Source: Papilionanthe hookeriana x Papilionanthe teres
Taxonomy: Eukaryota; Streptophyta; Magnoliopsida; Asparagales; Orchidaceae
Direction of reading: 5' to 3'
DNA length: 64,000 bases
NCBI GenBank assembly: GCA_022702705.1
Contig: CM040423.1
Location: 122,212,852 to 122,276,851, forward strand
Position numbers and translations under genes: made by a program. Positions 33,145 through 43,570 of this stretch are shown here, piece after piece. Under the pieces are notes generated by a model. It had not been told where the DNA came from and made no database searches. It saw only the letters and a program-made list of their open reading frames with translations. Every line of letters starts with the position of its first letter. Positions within the stretch are counted from its first letter, which is position 1.

Positions 33145-33930
33145 TTTAAAATTTTCTAGCAAATGTGAAAATAAATCCAAATAAATTCCAAGATTGCAAT
33201 GTAGTAAACTCCTAAGAAAAATCTAAAAGGTGAGAACTTTACACCATGGATTATCTCAAGGCTTTCTTTAAAAAATCCAAATTTTTGGATCTCCCTAATG
33301 TAGGAGATTTTCATGGTGAAAATAAAAAAATTTTAGTTTAAAGTAGGGCTCTTACCAAAAGAAGATGAGATCCAACGTCTTTAAGCCTTGAAATCTCCTC
33401 TAATCCAAATGCAAGTAAGCCCTAGGTGTAGGTTTAGGCCTTGGCTCGAGGTTAAAGATGGTAAAAATGGCGTCAACTGCTCAAATTCACGATTTTAAAA
33501 TGAACTGGCAAGTTTCAAGTTTTGGGCACTGTCGACGCCCATTCTGGCACCGTCGACTCCAGATCGATTTTCTGGGTTCAAAATTTTTTTCGATTTTGAT
33601 CGTTTCTAAGTTACTTAGTCATCTAATTAGCCTTTTAAAGCATCTATTTTTATAATTAAGTGATCAGCTAATAAAAATTTTACACAAACAACACAATACA
33701 TCACTTTTATAAATATAAAATCCACTATTACATACACATATAAATCACTCTACCACAATAATTTTGCGTCGCAATCAAATCACAACACTCTGACACTAAA
33801 AAATAAACATAAACTCAAATCCCAAACAAAATAAGTCTGAAATCACATAATAAAGCAAGCCAAATACTAAACACACCTAAGCATATTAAAGTTCAAACAC
33901 TAAATACTAGATAAAATATAGAGAGTCACT
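33145..33930 (-). other. Ath-3 spacer between PTP1 and PTP2
   Basis: Non-coding. Contains the cluster 'gtcgacgcccattctggcac' + 'cgtcgactcc' at 33528-33566, in an otherwise AT-rich region. Confidence 0.55.
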
Positions 33931-35095
33931 AGTCCTCATCAATGTCAGTGTTATCTTCTTCTCTGATATCTCCCATGAATTGGTGGTGCACGAACAAATT
34001 GTAGAAGGTTTGATACGGGAATTCGTCAGTCAAATCTCTTCAATTCAAGCTTTTTTCTTCATCAAACGTATCAAGCCTTCTTCAATACGCCCAGTATGAT
34101 TGAATTTCTCCTTTATCCCCCAATCCAGATGATCAAATAATTCAAAAACATTATTAATTGCATTCATAAGATTTTGTATCTCTTTCTCCAGTTTCTTGAT
34201 TTTTTTCTGAATCAACAGTAAATTTTCAGGAAAATGAGGTTGAATAGATAGTGAAATCTGAGATGGTTGGTCTAAAATTATGCTTATATCATTCTCATCC
34301 CTTATATGTTGGCAGTCATAAATGATAGTAGGGTCCATGGGCTTCCAAGAGAGAAGCACATTTTCCCAGCTTTCTTATCGCACTTGTGACTAACTGCAGA
34401 GAAGAAATATAGTTGAAGGATGTCCCAGCCCTTAATTTGATCCATGTACAATCAAACCAAGACATACTTCACAATTATGGTACCAAAATAAATAGGCCTT
34501 CCCATTTGAATAAAATAGTTTAGTATTGCACTTTCCTTCATCACTTTGCTAATTTTCATAGTTGAGAGTAATTTTAGAGATATAAAGAAATGATAATGAT
34601 TCGACACATGATTCAAGAATGTAGCAAGGAAATTTAATACCCATTGTCTCTTATCTCAAAATATTCACTTTCATCCGTTAAAAATCGATAAATTTCATTC
34701 ATGTTGTCTCTCGTAGGGTCAAAATTTGTGTAATGATAGAGTGACTCATTTTCTATCATGAAAAGTTCATTAATCTTTGTAGGAGTGAATGGTACCCACC
34801 TGCCTCGCACACAGATGACTCTTTCGTTGATTCCATGAAGATTCGCATAAAAATCTTTCACCACAGGAACGATTACTGTGGCAGTAGTGTAGCATAACAC
34901 TTCTCATCGTCTCTACACAATGATCTCTTCTACGTGAGTACTTGGAGCACTCAAATCATGATTGGCAAAGCCTCGTTTTTTGATTAGCCACTACGTCACA
35001 AGAACTTTGTCGCAAAGTCGCTGTGCCTTGAAACTGATGAACTTTCTCCTATTGAGAACTTTAAATCCTGGAGTTCTTAAGGAGTTGGAAGCCAT
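33931..35095 (-). pseudogene. Ath-3 PTP1, broken
   Basis: ATG at 35095 begins MASNSLRTPGFKV, with stops after about 35 codons. The PTP core is open at 34900-34634: VVKDFYANLHGINERVICVR then GRWVPFTPTKINELF, the same order as in PTP2 and in the Ath-2 gene. A middle part (34630-34360) is interrupted. The C-terminal part is open at 34359-34045 and carries LLLIQKKIKKLEKEIQNLMN, a likely coiled coil, and then a Lys-rich end. PTP1 and PTP2 are clearly different sequences, so this is an old duplication and not a recent one. Confidence 0.68.
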
Positions 35096-35483
35096 GAGGT
35101 GGAACTAACATTTCATTTTTCTGGAGTTCAAGGGTTTAAAATCGAGTTTGGGGAGTTATAAGGGTGAAAATCCTGCTTAAAACAGCCAAAATCTGCCATT
35201 TGAAACTCCAAAATAGTAACCAGATCCATCAGCACCGTCGACGCCCGCACTACACAAATTGATGATACTCGGGCACCTCGGCGTCCAAGTTGGCGCCGCC
35301 GGCACCAGAATGCAGTTTTACTCCAAACTTTTCTTTGGTCCATATAAATTCTGAATCTTCAATACAATCCAATAATTATCATCATTTATGATTTTAATGA
35401 GTGAGTAGGACTCAAATATAAAATTAACTAATAATAATATTAACTATAACCAACTCAAACAAACTAATCAACAAAGATAACTA
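35096..35483 (-). other. Ath-3 post-integrase spacer with GGCGCC cluster
   Basis: Non-coding. Cluster at 35215-35315 includes 'ttggcgccgccggcaccaga' (plus strand), about 120 bp ahead of the PTP1 ATG. Confidence 0.55.
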
Positions 35484-35523
35484 TGGGTTACCTCTCATAA
35501 AACACTTGGTTTAACGTTGTCAG
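35484..35523 (-). other. Conserved 40-nt post-integrase motif (Ath-3 copy)
   Basis: Minus strand 'gttaaaccaagtgttttatg' followed by 'agaggtaaccca'. The AAGCGCTT palindrome has decayed to AAGTGTTT (C-to-T changes), but the flanking bases are kept. Confidence 0.65.
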
Positions 35524-35540
35524 CTTGACAAACTTTAGTT

Positions 35541-35756
35541 TTATTGAGGATGACTTAACATTAAAACCTCTTTAAAATTTTGTCGATACCCCTTAAAATA
35601 TGATTTTAATCTATGCATATTAACTTTAAATATTCTTCCAATTTTAGGATCTTTAATATCAACAGCTCCAAATTGATAAGCTTTTATCCACCTAGACTTT
35701 AGTTTTCCATGAAATAATCTCAATCTTGTATTATATAACAAAACTTCATGTCCAGG
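35541..35756 (-). pseudogene. Ath-3 integrase C-terminal fragment
   Basis: Carries the C-terminal motif PGHEVLLYNTRLRLFHGKLK near the left edge of Ath-4, followed by RWIKAYQFGAVDIKDPKIGR, FKVN and a basic tail to the stop. The homologous part of Ath-4 copy 1 runs from about 42800 to 42956. The N-terminus and D,D35E core are missing because Ath-4 inserted right before the codons for PGH (35757). Confidence 0.8.
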
Positions 35757-36303
35757 TGATCTACCTAAAAAATACCCATTTTTATGCCTTATTTATTATT
35801 CAATTCTTAAGGATATTATGCTTTAATGAAAGGTATTTTCATGTTTTTGGATGTAGATGATAAAAAAAATGTCCAATGAAGAAAAAGAAGGAGAAAGGAG
35901 CAAAAATGGAGCTAATGGAGCAAATTTTGGAATTATTGGCCTGGCGCCTAGGCGCCAGAGTCCGGCGCCTAAGCGCCAGTTCGATACAGACGCTGTTAAG
36001 TTTTTTGATGACTTTGGGCAGTTATTTTGATGGTGTTAAGCGGTTATTAGAGCTTCTAGAAGACTGAAAGTTACTCATAATATATAGGGCATGTTATACA
36101 ATGTATTTGGACACAAGGAAACGGCCTGGATCGCAAAGAGGTGCAACCAAAAGTGAAGAGGTGCAAACGACCTGGTCAAGGAGTCCGGTGCCTAGGCGCC
36201 AGATCCTGGCACCTTGGCGTGACAGTTACCTTCTAGAAGATATATTGAATTTAGACTAATTTTGAAGAGGTGCCTTAAGCAACCTCTGGTCAAATTCAGA
36301 GCT

Positions 36304-36313
36304 CTATAAATAG
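36304..36313 (+). promoter_or_regulatory. LTR TATA box of Ath-4
   Basis: CTATAAATAG followed by 'aggccc'; transcription would start about 30 bp on, near 36335-36345. It lies in the middle third of the LTR, as expected for a U3/R border. The solo LTR Ath-5 has a decayed version at 19605. Confidence 0.65.
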
Positions 36314-37304
36314 AGGCCCATTCTACAGAAAAAATCGTACCCCTAACATCAAACCCCCCATTTAGTATTTTACCATCTTCTCTCTCATCTTTAGTTTTAT
36401 TTATTCTCTTCCATACTTAGGGTGCCACTTTATTTTGTATCTAGAGATTTTTATTTTGAGTGTTTATTGTGTGTTATTACTGTTGGAGTCTTTCGTCATT
36501 GCTTTGGAGTCAGTAGAAGTCAGCGGATCTCTTGAAGGAACACTTCATATAAGTATTTGTACTTTGGTTCCAAGTTTTATAAATATGTTTTGTTGTGTTA
36601 TTTCAATGAGTTCTGAGTAGTTAGTTATCTTTGTCCTTTCATCTATGAAAAGATTATAAATTAAATAAATTTTGTAGGAGAATTAAATATATAATATTTT
36701 AAAATATTGTGATGATATTAATACCTGATCTTAGTTTACTTTTTAAATTGGTCATTTAAATTGTTAAAATCTGTTGAAGAATTTTTAGACCTATCCAGAG
36801 ATAAATTCTTAACTAGTAGATATCACATGAATTTTTAGGTAATCGTAGGCTATACGCGGATTATTTAAAGTGAAGTGCAAATAAATAGGAAGATATTATT
36901 TAATAGGCGTAAAATTAATTAGTTTTTAGAGTGACAGACTAAATTCTAATAATTTGGTTTATAGAAAGGTAATGGGTCACTGGTAGGGCCGACCATAGCC
37001 ACCCTTGGACATCTAGTAGTGTGATCCTAGATTAACCCATTCTACTAATAACACATCCGAAGCCTTTTCTATAGATTAGTCAATGTTCTTTGCACCTGGA
37101 TAAAGGGTAAATAATAGGAATGCTTCTATTTGGCATAATACCATAATCTTAATTCTCTACAAAAGATAATTAATCTATAATTCTTGGATTAGTTGAAAAA
37201 GGAGACAGTCGTTTTTATAATTGCATTGAATTTTAATTAGTGCTTACTTTACTTTCTTGCTTATTGTTTACTTTCTTCTAGTAAAATTTATTAGTTAATT
37301 AAAT

Positions 37305-37308
<4 letters not shown>

Positions 37309-37359
<51 letters not shown>
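37309..37359. repeat. (TA)n microsatellite in the Ath-4 LTR
   Basis: About 25 TA repeats within U5; absent from the other Athila LTRs here. Confidence 0.9.
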
Positions 37360-37361
<2 letters not shown>

Positions 37362-37649
37362 ATAGTATTTATAAATAGCTATCAAAATTCTATTTTTCTC
37401 TTACCTTTTTTTCATTATCCCTGTGGGATCGATAAACGAGGACTCCACTAGAGCCCTGTATTACTTGAATGATATGCATACTTGTGTTTAAAATTGTGAC
37501 TTTTACGATAAAATTTAAATATAAAATTATAAAAGTAAACCTAGCACATCAAGTTTTTAAAGCCATTTACCAGAAATTAAATTTTCTAAAAAGTCGTATC
37601 AAATTCTTGTATTTTAAAGCATATTAAAAGTCTCATTGCATCAAGTTTT

Positions 37650-37667
37650 TAGCGCCGTTGCCGGGGA
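37650..37667 (+). other. Primer-binding site of Ath-4 (tRNA-Asp type)
   Basis: TAGCGCCGTTGCCGGGGA, 17 of 18 identical to the Athila-type consensus, six bases after the LTR end. Confidence 0.9.
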
Positions 37668-37748
37668 TATATAAGATAAAAAGTTAAGAGATAGGATAGG
37701 ATAAAAAATTAAAAATAAAAATAAAACAAAACAAAACAAAAATATTTT

Positions 37749-39330
37749 ATGCTTAATTCTGGATCTGAAGGATTACTACCTTTTGATTTTGAATTAGAAA
37801 TAACAATTAAAAGAATTAAAAAGGAAAACAAATTTCAAAACATCAAATGACTAACTTACATAATAATAATCAAAATCCTATCGAAATTAATGAACAAAAT
37901 ATTTATAAACCTTTAAGGGAATATGCAAACCCTACTGTTGATGAACTTCATGTAAGTATTCAAATTCCAGCTGTAGATGCTAATTCTTTTGAGCTTAAAC
38001 CTTTTATTATTCAAATGATTCAAAATAATCAATTTGGAGGAACACCTAATGAGGATCCAAATTTACACCTTGCTAGTTTTTTAGAACTTTATGCTACCTT
38101 AAATATAATAATGTTTCTGATGATGCTATTAGGCTTAGACTCTTTCCTTTTTCCTTAAAAGATAAAGCAAAGATGTGGCTTAATTCATTAGCAACTTGTT
38201 CTATTAAAACATGGGCAGACATGACACAAAAATTCCTTGCTAAATATTTTCCTCCTTTTAAAACTGCTAAATTGAGAAATGACATTACTTCATTTATGCA
38301 ATTTGATGGAGAAACAATTTATGAAGCTTGGGAAATATTTAAGAAACTATTAAGAAAATGTCCTCATCATGCTTTACCAGATTGGTTAATTATTCAAACA
38401 TTTTATAATGGACTTATTGGATCACTTAGATCTATTATTGATGCTGCTACTGGTGGTTCTTTAATGGCTAAGACAATTGAATAAGCCTACACCTTAATTG
38501 AAGAAATGACTAATAACAATTTTCAATGGCCTTCTGAAAGGGTTAATCCTAAATGAATGGCTAGTATTCAAGATAATGAAGCCTTTTTCTATTTTAGCAT
38601 CACAAGTGGCTGCGATATCTAAGAAATTAGATAATTTTTCTATTAATATATCACATGTAAGTAATGATAATTCTGCAAACTCTGATGATTCTCAAACAAT
38701 AGAAACTTTGCAAGTTATTGCTAGTAAAACTAATAATCCTTATTCTAATTATTATAATCCTGATTGGAAAAATCATCCTAATTTTAATTGGAGTAATGGA
38801 CATCAAGTTAATCCTAATTAGAACAATCAAGGAAATTCAAACTATAGACCAACTTATCCTCCTGGTTATAACAATCAGCAGAAGAAGTTGTCTGTAGAAG
38901 AATTGATCTTGCAACTGAGCAATCAGCTACAAAGTCAAAATACTGCTATTCGTAATATTGAGAATCAGATAGGTCAAATTGCTAATTTCATTAATTACAG
39001 ACCATAAGGAACACTGCCTAGCAATGTCGAAATAAATCCTAAAGGATCTGGAAAAGAACATGAATAAGCAAAAGCTGTATAACTCAGAAGTGGAAAGGAA
39101 ATAACAGAGAAAACACGGAATGAGATTGAAAAAGAGAAAGAAGTTGAAGAGATTGAAAAACCTAAAGATACCCTTTCTTCAAGTAAAGATCAGACTGTTG
39201 TACCTATTAAAGTGGGAGTTGAAAGACCACCACCATCTTTTCCTCAAAGACTTAAATAGCAGAAGCTTGCCCATCAATTTTCTAATTTCTTTGAAATTCT
39301 TAAGAAACTTTCCATTAACATTCCTTTCGT
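37749..39330 (+). pseudogene. gag: Ath-4 gag (Athila-type capsid), frameshifted
   Basis: A short piece from 37749 (NSGSEGLLPFDFELE) ends at a TGA; the main ORF starts at 37847 and contains PLREYANPTVDELHVSIQ, NNQFGG and DPNLHLASFLELYATL. A one-base loss near 38099 shifts the frame, and 38173-38484 carries the rest of the capsid domain: DKAKMWLNSLATCSIKTWAD, FMQFDGETIYEAWEIFKKLL, RKCPHHALPDWLIIQTFYNG. Stops at 38482, 38553 and later break the C-terminal NPYSNYYNPDWKNHPNFNW and Gln/Lys-rich region. No zinc knuckle. Close to the Ath-2 gag but better kept. Confidence 0.85.
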
Positions 39331-39960
39331 AGAAGCTTTGGAGCAAATGCCAAGTTATACAAAATTTATGAAGGATATTTTAAACAAGAAGAGAAAATTT
39401 GAAGCTTATGAAACTGTTGCATTAAGTGAAGAATGTAGTGCAATAATTCAGAAGAAATTACCTCAGAAACTTAAAGATCCTGGAAGTTTCACTATACCAA
39501 GTGCTATTGGAGAAAAATTCTATGGAAAAGCCTTATGTGATTTAGGAGCTAGTATTAATCTCATGCCATTTTCAATCTTTAGAAGGTTAGATTTAGGAGA
39601 GATTTCTCCTACCACTGTAACTCTTCAGTTACCTGATCGATCGATCACTTATCTTAAATGAGTTATAGAGGATGTTCTTGTTAAGTTAAATAAATTTATC
39701 TTCCCTGTGGATTTCATTGTTCTAGATATGGAAGAAGATAAAGAAATACCTATCATTTTAGGGAGACCTTTTCTAGCTACCGGTCAAGCTATGATTGATG
39801 TGCAAAAAGGAGAATTAACTATGAGAGGTAATGATCAAGAGATAACATTCAATGTTCTGAAATCAATGAGGTATCCTGAAAAAGAAAAATGCTATCGAAT
39901 GGATATTTTTGATTATATGATTGAAAGACATTACCAAGAAAAATGTAAGGTCATTTCTGA
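39331..39960 (+). pseudogene. Ath-4 aspartic protease, one stop
   Basis: In a single frame from 39338: EECSAIIQKKLPQKLKDPGS, active site CDLGASINLMPFSIF near 39535-39580, a TGA at 39659, then DFIVLDMEEDKEIPIILGRP, FLATGQAMIDVQKGEL. Without the stop the protease would look intact. The frame runs on into the RT linker to 40444. Cleaves Gag-Pol. Confidence 0.84.
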
Positions 39961-41200
39961 TGATAAAGATAAAGAATCTATGTTATATAATGAGTCATTA
40001 AATGAAGAAATTGAACAATTAAATGAAGAAAATTTATCTGAAGAAGCTCATTACATTCATGAAAACTGGGAAATTTTAGACACAACTAAAAATGATATAC
40101 TTTTACCCTCAATTAAAAAAGCCCCTGGACTGGAATTAAAAATGTTATATGCACATTTAAAGTATGCATTTCTTAGAGATTCATTAACTTTACCTGTAAT
40201 TATATCTTCAGAATTAAGCAAAGATCAAGAAGAAAAAATAATAGGAGTTCTGAAGAATTATAAGAAAGCTTTTGGTTGGACTATCGCAGATATGAAAGGA
40301 ATAAGCCCTTCTATCTGTATGCATAGGATTTTAATGGAAGAAAATTGTAAACCCACTATTGAACCCCAAAGAAGATTAAATCCAATTATGAAAGAGGTTG
40401 TTAAAAAAGAGATTTTAAAATGGTTAGATGCTGAAATTATTTAACCTATTTCAGATCTCCAATTGGCAAGTCCTATTCGTTGTGTTCCAAAGTAAGGAGG
40501 AGTAACTATCATTGTTAATGAAAAAAATGAATTAATCCCAACAAGACAAGTTACTGGATGGCAAATTTGCATTGACTATCAAAAATCAAACAACGCCACT
40601 AGAAATGATCATTTTCCTTTACCTTTCTTGGATCAAATGTTGGATAAACTTGCTGGACATTCATATTTCTGTTTTATGGATGGATACTCTGGTTATCATC
40701 AATTAGCTGTTGCTCCTGAGGATCAAGAAAAGACAACATTTACAAGTCCTTATGGATCATTTTCCTTTAGAAGAATGCCTTTCGGTTTATGCAATGCACC
40801 TGCAACTTTTCAAAGATGTATGATGTTAATATTCTGTGATTTGATTGATAAAAGAATTGAAGTATTTATGGATGATTTTTCAGTTTTTGGAACTTCTTTT
40901 GAATCTTGCTTGGAAATATAACGAAAAATTTTGAAGATATGTGAAGAAACAAATTTAGTTCTAAACTGGGAAAAATGTCAATTTATGTTCACAGAAGGCA
41001 TTGTACTTGGACATAAAGTTTCACAAATAGGGATGGAAGTTGATCAAGCAAAGTGAAGATTATTGTTGAACTGCAACCACCTACTACTGTTACTGATGTG
41101 AGAAGTTTTCTAGGTCATGCTAGATTTTATAGGAGATATATAAAGGATTTTTCTAAAATTGCTAAACCTCTTTGTCATTTATTGGAAAAAGACGCTAAAT
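39961..41200 (+). pseudogene. Ath-4 reverse transcriptase, interrupted
   Basis: Acidic linker to about 40200, then RT: RRLNPIMKEVVKKEILKWLD (40372-40431), a TAA at 40442 and another at 40494, ICIDYQKSNNATRNDHFPLP, CFMDGYSGYHQLAVAPEDQE, FTSPYGSFSFRRMPFGLCNA, and the catalytic box EVFMDDFSVFG at about 40860-40890. A TAA at 40919 and a one-base shift near 41050 follow; the connection region (RSFLGHARFYRRYIKDFSKI) is at 41101-41160 in the new frame. Both Asp of MDD are present. Confidence 0.86.
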
Positions 41201-41691
41201 TTGAATTTAATGAAGATTTTCTGAATGCGTTTAATATTCTGAAAGAAAAATTAATCACTGCACCTGTCATTGTTGCACCTGATTGTAATAAACCTTTTGA
41301 ATTAATGTATGATGCAAGTGATTATGCAATCGGAGCTGCATTAGGATAAAAATATGAGAAGATTTTCAAAGTTATATACTATGTTAGCAAAACTCTAACT
41401 GAAACTCAAATAAATTACAGTACTACTGAAAAAGAGCTTTTAGCAATAATATATGCCTTTGATAAATTTAGACCATATCTTCTTGGAACAAAATATATTG
41501 TGCATACTGATCATTCTGCTATTAAGTATTTAATATTTAAAAAGGATGCTAAACCTAGATTGATCAGATGGGTTTTACTTTTACAAGAATTTGATTTTGA
41601 AATTGTAAACAAAAAAGGAACTGAAAACCAAATTGCTGATCATTTATCAAGAATTAAAAGTAATAATGAGAATTTTATGAAGAAAATATAA
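41201..41691 (+). pseudogene. Ath-4 RNase H, one stop
   Basis: FELMYDASDYAIGAALG (41299-41349) with the first catalytic Asp, a TAA in place of a Gln codon at 41347, then TTEKELLAIIYAFDKFRPYL with the catalytic Glu, VHTDHSAIKYLI with the next Asp, and NQIADHLSRI with the last. The last third, from 41563, lies inside repeat unit 1 and is repeated at the start of units 2 and 3. Confidence 0.84.
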
Positions 41692-41738
41692 ATGAGAAAT
41701 TCCTGGATGAGCAATTATATGTCATTCAAGGATTACAA

Positions 41739-42956
41739 ATGCCTTGGTATGCTGATATAGTTAACTATTTGGTTAGCAATATTTTAACATATGGGATAAA
41801 TAGTAAATATATTAAGAAATTAGAGAATGATTGTAAATCATATATTTGGGAAGATCCTCATTTATTTAAATTAAGAAAAGATTATGTGATTCGAAGATGT
41901 GTACCTTATGAAGAAACTTTTGCAATTATTCTAAAATGTCATGATTCTGAATTTGGAGGACACTTTGGAGTGGATAAAACTGCATTTAAAATTTTTAATT
42001 CAAGATTTTATTGGCCTACTCTATTTAAAGATGTTGGAAATTATGTGAAAACTTGTGATCGATGTAAAAGAATGAGAAATATATCCAGAAAAGATGAAAT
42101 GCCTCTAAACTTTACATTCGAAATTGAAATTTTTGATGTATGGGGTTTAGACTTTATGGGACCTTTCGTACCATCATCTGGAAAGATTTATATTTTATTA
42201 GCAGTTGATTATGTTTCAAAGTGGATTGAAGCTGTAGCTTTACCGAACTGTGATTCCAAAAGTGTTTCAAAATTTTTAAAGAAAATGATTTTTACAAGAT
42301 TTGGAATGCCCAAGATAATTATCACAGATGGGGGAAGTCATTTCAAAAATATAAGAATTCAATCATTACTAGAAAAATTCAAAATTAAGCATAGAATTGT
42401 AACTGCTTATCATTGTCAAACAAGTGGAATAGCTGAAGTATCAAACAGAAAAATTAAAAAAATATTGGAAAAGACTGTTAATCCTAAAAGAACTGACTGG
42501 GTTGATAGACTTGATTCTGCATTATGGGCTTATAGAACAGCTTATAAGACACCTATCAGAATGTCAACTTATCAGTTTATTTATGGTAAACATTGCCACT
42601 TACCTGTTGAACTGGAGCATAAAGCTTATTGGGCGATAAAGGAGTTCAATTATAATTTGAATACTGCAGGAGAAAAACGATTATTACAACTGAATGAAAT
42701 GGAAGAAATAAGAAATGAGTCTTATGAAAATGCAAGAATTTATAAGGAAAGAATGAAGAAATTGCATGACAAAATAATTTCAAGGAAAATATTCGAGCCT
42801 GGACAAGAAGTGTTATTATTTAATGCTCGATTAAAACTTTTCCGTGGAAAATTAAAATCAAAATGGATGGGACCATTTATAATTGAGAAAGTATACCCTT
42901 ATGAAGCTGTGAATATTAAAGATCCCAAAACTGGAAAAATATTTAAAGTTAACTGA
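41739..42956 (+). CDS. Ath-4 integrase, unit 1 copy, uninterrupted core
   Basis: A 405-codon open frame, the best-kept integrase of the Athila group here. N-terminal zinc motif: CHDSEFGGHFG then CDRCKR (HHCC). Catalytic core: LDFMGPF (first Asp), ITDGGSHF (second Asp), and Glu in GIAEVSN 36 positions later, a correct D,D35E. C-terminal: FEPGQEVLLFNARLKLFRGK, KWMGPFIIEKVYPYEAVNIK. It stops at KVN where units 2 and 3 read on for about 28 more residues. A missing A near 41675 separates it from the RNase H frame, so it could not be made as part of pol. The ATG at 41739 lies at MPWYADIV and is not a natural pol start. Confidence 0.85.
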   Translation: MPWYADIVNYLVSNILTYGINSKYIKKLENDCKSYIWEDPHLFKLRKDYVIRRCVPYEETFAIILKCHDSEFGGHFGVDKTAFKIFNSRFYWPTLFKDVGNYVKTCDRCKRMRNISRKDEMPLNFTFEIEIFDVWGLDFMGPFVPSSGKIYILLAVDYVSKWIEAVALPNCDSKSVSKFLKKMIFTRFGMPKIIITDGGSHFKNIRIQSLLEKFKIKHRIVTAYHCQTSGIAEVSNRKIKKILEKTVNPKRTDWVDRLDSALWAYRTAYKTPIRMSTYQFIYGKHCHLPVELEHKAYWAIKEFNYNLNTAGEKRLLQLNEMEEIRNESYENARIYKERMKKLHDKIISRKIFEPGQEVLLFNARLKLFRGKLKSKWMGPFIIEKVYPYEAVNIKDPKTGKIFKVN

Positions 42957-43050
42957 TTAAGACTAAAGACTTATATGGGAGAAATAAAATTAAATTACAA
43001 AGAGGCTTATGAGTTGAGTCTACCCGATTAATTCAATTAATTAGGTCGGG

Positions 43051-43090
43051 CTGACGATGTTAAACCAAGCGCTTTGTGGGAGGTAACCCA
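43051..43090 (+). other. 40-nt post-integrase motif, unit 1
   Basis: 'ctgacgatgttaaaccaagc' followed by 'gctttgtgggaggtaaccca'. Lies about 95 bp after the integrase stop. Confidence 0.8.
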
Positions 43091-43570
43091 TATTTATTAT
43101 TTTTAAGTTTTATTGTTGAGAGGTTATGCCTTGGTTTTGACTAAATTTTTATATAACTTCTACAAATAGAAGGCTAACGAGTCTGTATTGGCTTAAGCCA
43201 GACATTTTCTTAGAGTATATAGAATTTGGACTTGAACCACTCCATGTCAAATGTGAGTAAAAAGGAGATCAAGTTAACCTTCGTTTGTGATTGTTTGTGA
43301 TTTGATTTTTTGTAGTTTTGTTTGTATGTTGATCATACCCGTTTATTAGACCTATTTTTATGACCGAACCTTGCAAAATTTTACGATAGGCGAATCAGAC
43401 GGGTTTTACTTTTACAAGAATTTGATTTTAAAATTGTAAACAGAAAAGGAACTGACAACCAAATTGCTGATCATTTATCAAGAATTAAAAATAATAATGA
43501 GAAATTTTATGAAGAAAAAATAAATGAGAAATTCCCGGAAGAGCAATTATATGTCATTCAAGGATTACAA

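Larger units (their letters stand above)
29101..35756 (-). mobile_element. Ath-3: 3' part of an Athila-type element
   Basis: On the minus strand: integrase C-terminus (35756-35541), 40-nt motif, PTP1 (35095-33931), PTP2 (33144-32047), 3' UTR, polypurine tract, LTR, and a decayed PBS at its end. Gag through integrase core are missing because Ath-4 inserted in the integrase at 35757. The GGCGCCG type of its cluster and its LTR group it with the solo LTR Ath-5. Confidence 0.8.
35757..37643 (+). repeat. 5' LTR of Ath-4 (1,887 bp)
   Basis: Begins TGATCTACC, ends TTGCATCA, and the PBS follows. Two GGCGCC clusters: 35941-35979, including the perfect 18-nt palindrome CTGGCGCCTAGGCGCCAG, and 36186-36222. 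A TATA box lies at 36304. GTGCAAATAAATAG is at about 36876, a TA run at 37309-37359, and the terminal block 'gtgggatcgataaacg' at 37423. The five bases before it are CCAGG, within the Ath-3 integrase. Confidence 0.88.
41563..43393 (+). repeat. Tandem unit 1 of 3 (1,831 bp)
   Basis: Runs from ATCAGATGGG in RNase H through integrase and the 40-nt motif to the base before the next ATCAGA at 43394. The joint brings post-integrase 'aggcgaATCAGA' against RNase H 'tgATCAGAtggg', a six-base shared sequence. Confidence 0.95.
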
